A stretch of 19,615 nucleotides of DNA from Maricaulis sp. (GTDB lineage: Bacteria > Pseudomonadota > Alphaproteobacteria > Caulobacterales > Maricaulaceae): assembly GCA_002694345.1 (NCBI GenBank), contig NZLV01000182.1, forward strand, positions 1-19,615. The letters run 5' to 3'. Made by a program: the position numbers and the translations under genes. A model generated the notes under the pieces. The model did not search any database. It was given only the letters and a program-made list of their open reading frames with translations, and was not told the DNA's origin. Below, piece after piece: positions 6,768 to 14,545 of the stretch; within the stretch, counting starts at the first letter, position 1, and every line of letters starts with the position of its first letter.

Positions 6768-7967
6768 ATGACCGCCCAGACCGCCTCCTCGTCCGCGCAT
6801 TCGCTGGACCTGTCCTTTGACCGCCGCGCTGCCCAGCCGGCTGGTCCCCTGTCGCTCGCCGGCCTGACCCGTCCGCAATTGCGCGACGCGCTGATCGCCC
6901 ATGCCGGGGTGGATGAGAAGAAGGCCAAGATGCGCGCCGACCAGCTGTGGCGCTGGATTTATCACTATGGCGTCACCTCCTTTGACGAGATGACCAATGT
7001 GTCCAAGGACCTCCGCGCCGTGCTGGCCCGCGAGTTCGTGCTGGACCGTCCCAAGATCGTGGAACGCCTGGTCTCCGTCGACGGCACGCGCAAATACCTG
7101 ATCCAGCTGGCCCCGGGCGTGGAATGCGAGACCGTCTTCATTCCCGACGTGGCCCGCTCCGGCGCGCTGTGCGTGTCCAGCCAGGTCGGCTGCACGCTGA
7201 ACTGCACCTTCTGCCATACCGGCACCCAGGCCCTGGTCCGCAATCTGACCGCCGCCGAGATCGCCGCCCAGGTGATGATCGCGCGCGATGATCTGGAGGA
7301 ATGGCCGACCTCGAACGAGAACCGGAAGATCACCAATATCGTCTTCATGGGCATGGGCGAGCCGCTCTACAATCTCGACCATGTCTCCGACGCGATCGAC
7401 ATCATTTCCGATGGCGACGGCATGGCGATCGGCCGCCGCCGCACCACGGTCTCGACCTCCGGCGTCGTACCGAAGATCCAGGAACTGGGCGAGCGCACCG
7501 GCACCATGCTGGCCATCTCCCTGCACGCCACCAATGATGATCTGCGCAATGAGCTGGTGCCGCTGAACAAGAAATACCCGCTGGCCGAGCTGATGGACGC
7601 GATCCGCGCCTATCCGGGACTGGGCAATTCCAAGCGCGTCACCTTTGAATACGTCATGCTGAAAGGCGTGAATGACAGTCTCGCCGAGGCCCGCGCCCTG
7701 GTGAAACTGCTCAAGGGCGTGCCCGCCAAGATCAATCTCATCCCGTTCAACCCGTGGCCGAACAGCCCCTATGAATGCTCCGACTGGGATCAGATCGAGG
7801 CCTTTGCCGATGTGGTGAACCGGGCCGGCTATGCCTCCCCGATCCGCACCCCACGCGGCCGCGACATCTTCGCCGCCTGCGGCCAGCTGCGCTCGGAAAG
7901 CGAGAAAGTCCGCGCCAGCGTGCTGCGCAAGCAGCGCCTGGACGGCGAGGCGCCCTCCGCCTCCTGA
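6768..7967 (+). CDS. rlmN: 23S rRNA (adenine-2503-C2)-methyltransferase RlmN
   Basis: A 399-residue radical-SAM enzyme (from ATG 6768) that methylates C2 of A2503 in 23S rRNA and usually also A37 of some tRNAs. The 4Fe-4S cluster cysteines are in CTLNCTFC (C142, C146, C149). C135 in LCVSSQ and C371 in the IFAACGQL segment are the conserved cysteines for the methyl-carrier mechanism. Other family blocks are GMGEPLYN, TVSTSGVVP and the AISLHATND segment. An N-terminal helical domain (about residues 25-90, with WIYHYG) precedes the barrel. All key residues are intact. It stands apart from its neighbours, with 90 bases before the next gene. Confidence 0.97.
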   Translation: MTAQTASSSAHSLDLSFDRRAAQPAGPLSLAGLTRPQLRDALIAHAGVDEKKAKMRADQLWRWIYHYGVTSFDEMTNVSKDLRAVLAREFVLDRPKIVERLVSVDGTRKYLIQLAPGVECETVFIPDVARSGALCVSSQVGCTLNCTFCHTGTQALVRNLTAAEIAAQVMIARDDLEEWPTSNENRKITNIVFMGMGEPLYNLDHVSDAIDIISDGDGMAIGRRRTTVSTSGVVPKIQELGERTGTMLAISLHATNDDLRNELVPLNKKYPLAELMDAIRAYPGLGNSKRVTFEYVMLKGVNDSLAEARALVKLLKGVPAKINLIPFNPWPNSPYECSDWDQIEAFADVVNRAGYASPIRTPRGRDIFAACGQLRSESEKVRASVLRKQRLDGEAPSAS

Positions 7968-8057
7968 CGCGACAACCTTACCAAAGCGCCATCTCCCGTT
8001 AGGAGCAGGGTAGCCCGCCACCCTCCACCGTATCATCAGCGGCAGGAGGGCGACGCG

Positions 8058-9470
8058 ATGAAATGGGCATGTCTGGCATTGGCAGGAATCCTGGCTCTGA
8101 CCGCCTGCCAGTCCGGTGAAGACCGGGCCATCGCCGAACTGACCCAAGCCGAGCAGGCTGGGGAAATCGCCGGTGCCCACAGCATCCGCGTTGCTGACGC
8201 AGAACCCACCCGGCTTCTGCGCTCGTCCATCACGCCGGAAAGCCGGTTCCGGATAGCCTCCCTCACCAAGGTCTTGACCCAGATCGCCATCTTGCGTCTG
8301 GCCGATCAGGGTGAGCTGTCACTGGATCAGTCCCTCGCCAGCCTTCGCCCCAACCTCCGGGCCGAATGGCCTGAAACCGTCACCATCCGGCACCTGCTGA
8401 ACTTCTCTTCGGGCCTGCCTCATGAGCTGGGAAATGAGGGTGAGGGTGTCCGGTTCGATGCCCGGGGGTCTGCGCTTGCCTTCATGGATGCACAAACTGA
8501 AAGCGGCCCTCGTTTCCCCCCGGGCAGCCGCACAGCCTATTCCAATCTGGGTTATCTGCATCTGGGCGCGGTCATCGAAGCCGTCACCGGCCAGACCTAT
8601 GCTGAGGCCATCCATACGCTGGTCAGCCAGCCAGTGGGCCTCACCGAAACGGGGTTCGGCCGCGACGACCTCGGCGAGGACGGACATCTGCACGGCTGGG
8701 AAGGCGATCCACCGGTTCAGGTGTCCGGTCATCCCATTTCCCAGCGTTATAGTTCCGGCGGCCTGCACGCCTCTTTGCGGGATATGGAACGCTTGAGTGC
8801 AGCCCTGCAGGAAGAGGACTTCCTCAGCCCCGCAGCGCAGGACGAGTTCTTCACCCAGTTCGGCCGACCGGACGCCCGGGATCCGGCTTACATGATGGCG
8901 ACCGGACATGTGCCGGGCTTCACACATGCCTGGCTGGTATCACGTGACCCGGAGTTCACGATCATCAGCCTGAACAATGCCATCGCCGGCAATCCGCGCG
9001 TGATCCCCGATACTGTTACCCGCGCTGGCAGCGCCTTCCTGCCGAGCCTCGCCGAACGGCGCGACCGCTACCGGCCGACAGCCTCCGATGGCTGGACCGC
9101 CATCCGCGGCTTTGACGATATGCCCGATCACGACCTGCGGGAGGGATTGACCGCGACCCTGAACGCCATCCTCTCCGGCAGCGAACAACAGGCCCGCGAC
9201 GCCTTGATGCGGTTGCATGGGCTTGACCCCACAACAGCTGACGAGGCCGACTTGGAAGATTTCTCCGGCTTTGCCCGCGGCCATATTCGCATCACCGCCG
9301 CGTTCGGCCCCTTCCATCCCATCGCCTGGCGCCTCGATGGCGAACGGCTACAAATCTATCTGGAGTCCGAAGACAATCAGCGCGGCATCCATTTCGCAGC
9401 CCAGCCGTCCGATCACAATCCAGCCGTGGCCAGCACTGTCTCTCTGGGCACATACGGCTTCGATCCGTGA
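8058..9470 (+). CDS. Beta-lactamase-fold serine hydrolase, lipoprotein
   Basis: A 470-residue protein of the class C beta-lactamase/penicillin-binding family (COG1680-like). ATG 8058 follows a strong AGGAGGG (8044-8050). The N-terminus is a lipoprotein signal with lipobox LTAC at C17, so it should be anchored in the envelope. The nucleophile motif SLTK (S68, K71) and second motif YSN (161-163) are intact. The third motif is shortened to GHVPG (H284), where relatives often have H-x-G-x-x-P-G. Residues from about 330 form a C-terminal domain I cannot name. Relatives include D-aminopeptidases, esterases and peptidoglycan hydrolases; nothing marks it as an antibiotic-resistance enzyme. It is probably co-transcribed with the small gene 39 bases downstream. 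Confidence 0.85.
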   Translation: MKWACLALAGILALTACQSGEDRAIAELTQAEQAGEIAGAHSIRVADAEPTRLLRSSITPESRFRIASLTKVLTQIAILRLADQGELSLDQSLASLRPNLRAEWPETVTIRHLLNFSSGLPHELGNEGEGVRFDARGSALAFMDAQTESGPRFPPGSRTAYSNLGYLHLGAVIEAVTGQTYAEAIHTLVSQPVGLTETGFGRDDLGEDGHLHGWEGDPPVQVSGHPISQRYSSGGLHASLRDMERLSAALQEEDFLSPAAQDEFFTQFGRPDARDPAYMMATGHVPGFTHAWLVSRDPEFTIISLNNAIAGNPRVIPDTVTRAGSAFLPSLAERRDRYRPTASDGWTAIRGFDDMPDHDLREGLTATLNAILSGSEQQARDALMRLHGLDPTTADEADLEDFSGFARGHIRITAAFGPFHPIAWRLDGERLQIYLESEDNQRGIHFAAQPSDHNPAVASTVSLGTYGFDP

Positions 9471-9509
9471 GAGGCTTGGCAGCCGGACAGCATTGGGTTA
9501 GGCGGAGAC

Positions 9510-9824
9510 ATGACCTCAGCCGTCCTCTATCGCTGGCGCCTGAAACCCGGCCGGGATGCCGAGTTTCGCGACGCCTGGACCGAAGGCACACGCTGCATCC
9601 ATGAGGCCTGCGGCTCCCATGGGGCCAATCTCCACCAGGATGCAGAGGGCGTGTACTGGTCCTATGCGCTCTGGCCGTCAGAAGAGGCCCGCCAAGCCTG
9701 CTTTTCAGAAAACGACTGGTTCTCACAAGACTGCTTCAAGACAATGCAGGATTGTATTGAAGAGCGGTTTGAAGAAATAAAACTGCCCGTTGCAAGTGCC
9801 GGGCTTCGCCCTACAGGTGAATAG
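9510..9824 (+). CDS. Small protein, possible ABM-fold (antibiotic biosynthesis monooxygenase-like)
   Basis: A 104-residue cytoplasmic protein with GGAG (9504-9507) just before ATG 9510. The pattern YRWRLKPGRDAEFRDAW, then WSYALWPSEEARQACF, resembles dimeric alpha/beta-barrel proteins of the ABM superfamily, in which a strand-helix-strand unit repeats. Members range from heme-degrading and quinol monooxygenases to proteins without known activity. I see no heme-binding signature, so only the fold is suggested. It follows the hydrolase gene closely. Its last bases can form a small stem, but no T-run follows. Confidence 0.55.
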   Translation: MTSAVLYRWRLKPGRDAEFRDAWTEGTRCIHEACGSHGANLHQDAEGVYWSYALWPSEEARQACFSENDWFSQDCFKTMQDCIEERFEEIKLPVASAGLRPTGE

Positions 9825-9969
9825 AGCGACCTTCACCGATCAATGCGGCGCGATACCACCTCGAATTCAGAGGTAATATTTCATAACTTATGGGTGCTTT
9901 TCACCACCAAATAAGCCCTCATTAACATTGTGGGTTCAATTTGATCATTCCTGAACCGGGCAAGGTTTG

Positions 9970-10332
9970 ATGATCAAGACGATCCGCTTTCTTCCTGTCG
10001 CACTGATCGCCGCGCTGACCGTGGCGACGCCGCTGCTTGCAGCGACCGAACCCGTGCGCGGACCGGAGGTCGCGGTCATCTTCCCGCCGGGATGGGATGG
10101 CGCCGATGTCATGCGGGCTGCCGCCCGTGCCGATGTCGGCATCGTCCGTTTCGGCGCCTGGGACAATATCCTCATCACGCGACAGGACAGCGACGACACG
10201 CTGGCCCGTCTCCGCCAGGCCGGAGCCTGGCTTTTCCTGCCGCCCGGCGCGCTCGGCGGTTGCCTCCAGCGGGACACGGCGTCGTCCGTTTCCCGTCCTT
10301 CTGATGGAAATCTGAGCCATGACGAGTCTTGA
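9970..10332 (+). CDS. Small secreted protein, partner of the chemoreceptor
   Basis: A 120-residue protein, started at ATG 9970 (a TTG one codon upstream is an alternative). A signal peptide or membrane anchor spans about residues 5-25 (RFLPVALIAALTVATPLLA). The core has VAVIFPPGWDGADVMRAAARADVGIVR (about 34-60), WDNILIT and AGAWLFLPPGALGGC (to C98). From memory, similar short proteins ending in a GxW-LxP-xxxGC pattern occur beside chemoreceptors in alphaproteobacteria, but I cannot name a family. The final 20 or so residues are polar and look like a tail made by overlap with the next gene. Its 3' end overlaps the chemoreceptor gene by 14 bases, suggesting translational coupling and a joint function, perhaps in ligand sensing. 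Confidence 0.6.
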   Translation: MIKTIRFLPVALIAALTVATPLLAATEPVRGPEVAVIFPPGWDGADVMRAAARADVGIVRFGAWDNILITRQDSDDTLARLRQAGAWLFLPPGALGGCLQRDTASSVSRPSDGNLSHDES

Positions 10333-11776
10333 AGCCTTCCGCAGCCGCGCCCAGGGCGTGGCCATGATTGTTGTCGGCGTCCTCACAGTCGCCGTCCTCA
10401 TCACCACAGCCGTCGTGAGCATGGACCGAATAGTCGGCGTGGCGGTCATCGGCTTTGCCGTCGCCGGCCTCACCTTCGCCCAGTGGAAGATGCAACCCAA
10501 CACCGTCGTCTCCCGCTCGACGACCGGCGCCGCGCTCGTCGCCTTCCCCGCCCTCTTCGTCTACGCAATGAGCGGATCAGGCTGGCAGCTGGACATGCAC
10601 ATGATGTTCTTCGCCGCCCTGTCGATCGGCGCCATCATGCTGGACTGGCGCGTCGTCCTGACCGCGTCCGCCGTCACCGCTGTTCACCACCTTTCTCTCA
10701 ACTTTCTTCTGCCCTGGGCCGTCTTCCCCGACGGCGCCAGCTTCGGCCGCGTGGTCTTCCACGCCGTGATCGTGGTTGGCCAGGCCGCTGCCCTGTGCTG
10801 GATGGCCTATCACTCTGCCAAGGCCCTGAAAGATGCCGACAAGGGCGCCGAAGAAGCCCGGATTGCCTCGCAATCCGCTGTTGAAAGCTCCAAGGCCGCC
10901 GAAGACGCCCGCAAGCGCGCCGAAGATCAGCGCAAGTCGACGCTGGACCTGGCCGCCGCTTTCGAGACCGCCCTGGCCCAGATCGCCCTGGGAATCTCCG
11001 GTGCCTCTTCGCAGGTCGACAGCCTCGCCGGACAACTCTCCCACGATGCGCAGACCACGCGCTCCAGCGCGCAGACGGCCAGTGAGCAGGTCCGCCACAC
11101 CCAGAACGATGTCCAGTCGGTCGCTGCGGCTGCCCAGGAATTGTCGGCCTCGATCGCCGAAGTCGCCCGCATCCTCGACAGCTCGGCCGACGTCTCCGAT
11201 CGCGCCGCTGCCGAAGCGGAAGGCGCCGGGCGCTCCGTCGACGCTCTGGAAAATGCCGCCAAGGAAATCGAAGCGATCATGAAGCTGGTCGCCGACGTGG
11301 CCGAGCAGACCAACCTTCTGGCCCTCAACGCAACGATCGAAGCGGCCCGCGCCGGTGAAGCCGGCAAGGGTTTCGCTGTGGTCGCCTCGGAAGTGAAGGC
11401 TCTGGCCGAACAGACCGCCAACGCCTCGCAAGAGATCGCGACCAAGATCGAGACCATGCGCGGAGCGTCCGGTGGCGCAGCCGGCGCACTGGGCCGGATC
11501 ACGGAGATCGTGTCCGAACTGCGGGTCTCCACGGAGAGCGCCCAGTCGGCCTTCGCCCAGCAGAACGCCGCCACGCAGGAAATTGCCCGTCTGGCCGAAA
11601 CGGCCTCCGCCGCAACGGCGGGTGTCACCAGCGGTATGGACGACGTCGCCGATGCGGCCAACCGGACCAATGACGCGGCCGCCGAAGCGACCCGCGCCTC
11701 CGGCGAGCTCAACGTCGCAGCCCAGGGGCTGGACGCCGAGCTGGCCCGGTTCAAACAGGCGCTGAACGCGGCCTGA
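10319..11776 (+). CDS. Methyl-accepting chemotaxis protein with six-helix membrane sensor
   Basis: A 485-residue chemoreceptor that would regulate CheA through CheW. Residues 13-164 contain about six hydrophobic helices joined by short loops, with no periplasmic ligand domain and no HAMP domain. Histidines sit in or near these helices: H94 (WQLDMH), H123 and H124 (VHHLSLN), H148 and H165. Such a cluster could bind heme or metal, which is inference. A coiled coil runs from about 170. The conserved signalling tip is at about 325-366 (EQTNLLALNATIEAARAGEAGKGFAVVA). There is no C-terminal CheR-tether pentapeptide; it ends KQALNAA. It overlaps the upstream secreted-protein gene by 14 bases and converges on a methyltransferase gene with three bases between stops. 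Confidence 0.93.
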   Translation: MTSLEAFRSRAQGVAMIVVGVLTVAVLITTAVVSMDRIVGVAVIGFAVAGLTFAQWKMQPNTVVSRSTTGAALVAFPALFVYAMSGSGWQLDMHMMFFAALSIGAIMLDWRVVLTASAVTAVHHLSLNFLLPWAVFPDGASFGRVVFHAVIVVGQAAALCWMAYHSAKALKDADKGAEEARIASQSAVESSKAAEDARKRAEDQRKSTLDLAAAFETALAQIALGISGASSQVDSLAGQLSHDAQTTRSSAQTASEQVRHTQNDVQSVAAAAQELSASIAEVARILDSSADVSDRAAAEAEGAGRSVDALENAAKEIEAIMKLVADVAEQTNLLALNATIEAARAGEAGKGFAVVASEVKALAEQTANASQEIATKIETMRGASGGAAGALGRITEIVSELRVSTESAQSAFAQQNAATQEIARLAETASAATAGVTSGMDDVADAANRTNDAAAEATRASGELNVAAQGLDAELARFKQALNAA

Positions 11777-11779
11777 GGC

Positions 11780-12538
11780 CTACATGTCCGGTTTACGGAA
11801 CCGGTACACGAAGCGGTCCGTCTGACGGCGGATCGCCGGATCGAAGACCGAGATGTCGCGGGGATCGTCCGGATTGGCGAGCACATCGCTCTGACCGTCC
11901 AGGACGAATCCCGCGGCCATCACTTCGCGCTCGGCCAGGCTGGCCTCCATCCGGTGAAGCGTATTGCCCACCTCTTCACCCGCACCATCCAGCGCATGAT
12001 GGTCGATCACGATATAGACACCGCCCGGACGCAGGGCGTCGTAGACGGCCTGGTTCATGGCGGCCCGGTCGGTGCCGTCATGCAGCGTGTCATGATAGAA
12101 AAGCACCATGAAGACCGCATCCAGCGGCACATCGATCCCGTCAGAAAATCCCTCGGTCGGCGCCACGACATGCGTCATGTTTTCACGCGTCGCCACCAGC
12201 GCCGCCAGCGCTTCATTGGGCTCCGGATAGCTCTCGGCAACCCAGGACGGATTGTGTGCGTAGACATGTCCGTCCGCGCCCACGGCGGTGGACAGGATGC
12301 GTGAATAGTAACCGGATCCGGCGGTCAGGTCCGCCACTTGCCAGCCCGGCTCCAGACCCGCGAACTCCAGCACGGCTCCCGGATGACGACCCGCATCCTG
12401 CTGCACTTCGGCTTCCGGACGCGAGGCATCCGCCAGCGCGGCCTCAATTGCCATGGCTCCGTCATCCTGGATCGTCATGGCCATCGCCATCGGCGTGGCC
12501 AGAACCAGAGCCGCCATCGCCGCCACAAACTGTTTCAT
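11780..12538 (-). CDS. SAM-dependent methyltransferase with a signal peptide (COG4798-like)
   Basis: A 252-residue protein of the class I methyltransferase fold. The SAM-binding motif I is VADLTAGSGYYS; later blocks are DAVFMVLFYHD and the LRPGGVYIVIDHH strand. The start at ATG 12538 is set by GGAGGGG (12542-12548); upstream in-frame codons back to 12634 lack a ribosome site. The resulting N-terminus MKQFVAAMAALVLATPMAMA is a typical cleavable signal peptide. Relatives of the predicted-methyltransferase group COG4798 also often carry one. An exported enzyme is unexpected because SAM is cytoplasmic, so it may act before export or have a different role. Substrate unknown. It ends three bases after the chemoreceptor stop, with no terminator visible between them. 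Confidence 0.82.
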   Translation of the reverse strand: MKQFVAAMAALVLATPMAMAMTIQDDGAMAIEAALADASRPEAEVQQDAGRHPGAVLEFAGLEPGWQVADLTAGSGYYSRILSTAVGADGHVYAHNPSWVAESYPEPNEALAALVATRENMTHVVAPTEGFSDGIDVPLDAVFMVLFYHDTLHDGTDRAAMNQAVYDALRPGGVYIVIDHHALDGAGEEVGNTLHRMEASLAEREVMAAGFVLDGQSDVLANPDDPRDISVFDPAIRRQTDRFVYRFRKPDM

Positions 12539-12541
12539 CTT

Positions 12542-12548
12542 CCCCTCC
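12542..12548 (-). promoter_or_regulatory. Ribosome site fixing the methyltransferase start
   Basis: On the minus strand GGAGGGG lies 3 bases before ATG 12538. The in-frame ATG at 12550 overlaps this sequence, and the frame above it up to 12634 reads as non-coding. The signal-peptide start is therefore chosen. Confidence 0.75.
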
Positions 12549-12727
12549 ATAATTGGACCGGAACCTGTTCTTCCGGAGTCTGCCAGCATGCGCCCGCCCG
12601 CTGCTCGCGCCCAAATCAACAAGGCGTGACACACCGGTCGACCGCACAGAGAGATTTACGGTTACGAAGGAGTTTCCTGCCAGTGTGGGGTGATAAGGCC
12701 CACTAATGACGGGCCGCCGGGGGTATC

Positions 12728-12808
12728 ATGCACTTCATTCTGGCCTTTGCCGCTCTTCTCTCTGCCGCAGCCGCCTATCTGTATCGCCGCGAGAGCCGCC
12801 GCGACTGA
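12728..12808 (+). CDS. 26-residue single-span membrane peptide (candidate)
   Basis: ATG 12728 to TGA 12806-12808 encodes MHFILAFAALLSAAAAYLYR followed by a basic tail RESRRD. The first 19 residues form one hydrophobic helix; the positive C-terminal tail predicts an N-out, C-in orientation. A run of G at 12717-12723 is a weak ribosome site, and a creatininase gene starts 63 bases downstream. Short proteins like this are often missed by gene callers and can act as regulators of membrane complexes. No homolog is recognised, so the call rests on composition only; it might be an untranslated leader. Confidence 0.4.
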   Translation: MHFILAFAALLSAAAAYLYRRESRRD

Positions 12809-12870
12809 CCCTTGCTTCCGGCCCCGGGCGGGGTTTACCTCCCTGACATAATCCAGACGGGGAGATCGCC

Positions 12871-13632
12871 ATGCTCCTGCACCATGCAGCCTGGCCGGAA
12901 GTCGACGCCTATCTCAAGCAATGCAAGGGGATCATCATCCCTATCGGCTCGACCGAGCAGCACGGCCCCAACGGCCTGATCGGCACCGATGCATTGTGTC
13001 CGGAAATCATTGCCACGGAAGCGGGTGATGAGAGCGGATTTCTCGTCGGACCGACCTTCAATGTCGGCATCGCCCAGCACCATCTCGGCTTTGCCGGTTC
13101 GATGACGCTGCGGCCTTCCACCATGATTGCCGCCCTCAATGACTGGATCGAGAGCCTGACCCGTCACGGCTTTGACCGGATCTATTTCCTCAACGGGCAT
13201 GGCGGCAATATCGCCACGATCGGTGCCGCCTTTGCCGAATATTACGCCAGTTATTCGCTGGATGCGGCCGCCTGCCCGGTGCAGCTGAAACAGCGCAATT
13301 GGTGGGAATTGCCCGGCGTGATGGATCTCAGTCGCGAGCTCTTCCCGGTGGGCGAAGGCATGCACGCCACGGCCTCGGAAGTGTCCGTCACCTATTACGC
13401 CTATCCCGGCGCCATCAAGTCAGTGGAAATGTCGCCCAAGATCGCGCCGGTGGGCAGCTTCACCGATGCCGCCGATTATCGCCGCACTTTCCCGGATGGG
13501 CGGATCGGGTCTGACCCATCCCAGGCCACGCCGGAAAAGGGCCAACGCCTGGTCGACACCGCCAAGCGCGCCCTGATCAGCGAACTCACCGGCTTCTTCG
13601 GCACAAAGCCGAGCGCCTTGGCCGCCGAATAA
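12871..13632 (+). CDS. Creatininase-family amidohydrolase
   Basis: A 253-residue metal-dependent cytoplasmic hydrolase with GGGGAG (12859-12864) before ATG 12871. Expected metal ligands of the family are visible: E29 and H31 in GSTEQHG, D40, H110 in LNGHGGN, and E170 in the GMHATASE segment. The VGIAQHHLGFAGSMTLRP block also matches. The family includes creatinine amidohydrolase, the mycofactocin protein MftE and riboflavin/F420-pathway formamide hydrolases; without creatine-pathway genes nearby, creatinine is not a safe substrate, and another cyclic amide or formamide is possible. E170 is followed by V instead of the frequent T. The gene may be co-transcribed with the small peptide before it. 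Confidence 0.85.
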   Translation: MLLHHAAWPEVDAYLKQCKGIIIPIGSTEQHGPNGLIGTDALCPEIIATEAGDESGFLVGPTFNVGIAQHHLGFAGSMTLRPSTMIAALNDWIESLTRHGFDRIYFLNGHGGNIATIGAAFAEYYASYSLDAAACPVQLKQRNWWELPGVMDLSRELFPVGEGMHATASEVSVTYYAYPGAIKSVEMSPKIAPVGSFTDAADYRRTFPDGRIGSDPSQATPEKGQRLVDTAKRALISELTGFFGTKPSALAAE

Positions 13633-13721
13633 ACAGAGCTGCGACACAAAACATTCATTTCACCGGGCAATTCGGGCTAGGTATACGCCCGTCATGTCTT
13701 CAGGCTTCGGGGGAGATCGAA

Positions 13722-14213
13722 ATGAAAAACTGGCTGTTCCTGTCGGGCGTGGCCCTGCTCGCCGCCTGTTCTGCACCCCAGGACGACACGTCCGGTTCGC
13801 AAGAGGCTGAGACCGCCTCCGTCTTCGATGAAGGCAATCTGGCCACCTCCGAAGCCTGTTTCGCGGACGCGCCGTCACACGCGCTCGAACCGGGCCAGAC
13901 GCTGATCGAGCGCGGCCCGTCCGGCATCATCCGGGTATCCCACAATCTGGACGGTGCACCGGCGGACTATGAATTCGCGATCATCGCCCTGGCTGAGCCC
14001 CAGCGTCAGGTGATCGATGCCGCAGCGGCCGACTTCTTCCGCGCTGCCGGGGCTGCTCACGACTACTCCACCGATGAAGTGATCTATCACCGCTCCCGCG
14101 ACGGCACTTTCTGCGCGGTCGTGCGGGACGAGGCCATGGGACAACCGCTGGCCGAGGCTGCGGCCCGGGTCCAGTCCGAGATCGACGCCAACCCGCCGAC
14201 CCAGGACGACTAG
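13722..14213 (+). CDS. Small lipoprotein of unknown function
   Basis: A 163-residue protein with GGGGGAG (13709-13715) before ATG 13722. The N-terminus is a lipoprotein signal with lipobox LAAC at C16, followed by a low-complexity acidic linker (QDDTSGSQEAE). The folded part (about 40-155) has two cysteines, C46 and C131, that could form a disulfide. I do not recognise a family. Its stop codon TAG (14211-14213) interlocks with the stop of the convergent Rieske gene in the palindrome CTAG. Confidence 0.68.
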   Translation: MKNWLFLSGVALLAACSAPQDDTSGSQEAETASVFDEGNLATSEACFADAPSHALEPGQTLIERGPSGIIRVSHNLDGAPADYEFAIIALAEPQRQVIDAAAADFFRAAGAAHDYSTDEVIYHRSRDGTFCAVVRDEAMGQPLAEAAARVQSEIDANPPTQDD

Positions 14214-14545
14214 GCGGCGCGGATCTCGCCGTTTTCGACGATCACAGCGATGGCTGTCAGCCGGTCACCGGCAGCCGGACCGCCCGTGCAACGCCCCTCG
14301 TCAAGCTCGAAACTGGCACCGTGAACCGGGCAAACCAGCGCTTCGCCCTTGTGCAGAAGCCCGCGCCCGTCCGGCAGAGCCAGAGGCAGACCGGCATGCG
14401 GACACATATTGCTCCACCCGGTCACACTCTCCCCGCGGCGCACCAACAGGACGGCGCCACCTTCCCAGGCAGAAGCGCGAGCGCCGGGGTCCGGCAAATC
14501 TTCCAGACGCGCCAGAAGCGTTCCGCTGGGCGGTTTCGGTCTCAC
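14210..14545 (-). CDS. Rieske 2Fe-2S protein (ferredoxin-like)
   Basis: A 111-residue single-domain protein starting at GTG 14545. The Rieske cluster ligands are in CPHAG (C48, H50) and CPVHGASF (C72, H75), spaced as in NirD-like and dioxygenase-ferredoxin-type Rieske proteins. It has no membrane helix, so it is a soluble cytoplasmic electron carrier or small subunit. No oxygenase or reductase partner is encoded in this window. It is the last gene of a chain: its GTG overlaps the TGA stop of the YciI-like gene as GTGA (14542-14545), implying translational coupling. Confidence 0.88.
   Translation of the reverse strand: MRPKPPSGTLLARLEDLPDPGARASAWEGGAVLLVRRGESVTGWSNMCPHAGLPLALPDGRGLLHKGEALVCPVHGASFELDEGRCTGGPAAGDRLTAIAVIVENGEIRAA

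Noticed and set aside
6687..8180. A 497-codon open frame on the minus strand opposite rlmN
   Set aside because: Gly/Ala/His-rich with no recognisable domain, and it lies antisense to a fully motif-supported rlmN. Long antisense frames are common in GC-rich genomes with third-position G/C bias.
9858..9874. Small hairpin ACCTC/GAGGT after the ABM-like gene
   Set aside because: Only 5 bp with a 7-base loop and no T-run; not enough to call a terminator. The AT-rich rest of 9825-9969 probably holds the chemoreceptor promoter, but no clear hexamers were found.
12539..12634. N-terminal extension of the methyltransferase frame to 12634
   Set aside because: No ribosome site and it would bury an evident signal peptide; GGAGGGG supports ATG 12538.
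12706..12840. A 44-codon frame starting at ATG 12706 (overlapping TAATG)
   Set aside because: Arg/Ser-rich out-of-frame shadow of the hydrophobic 26-residue frame, with no family resemblance.
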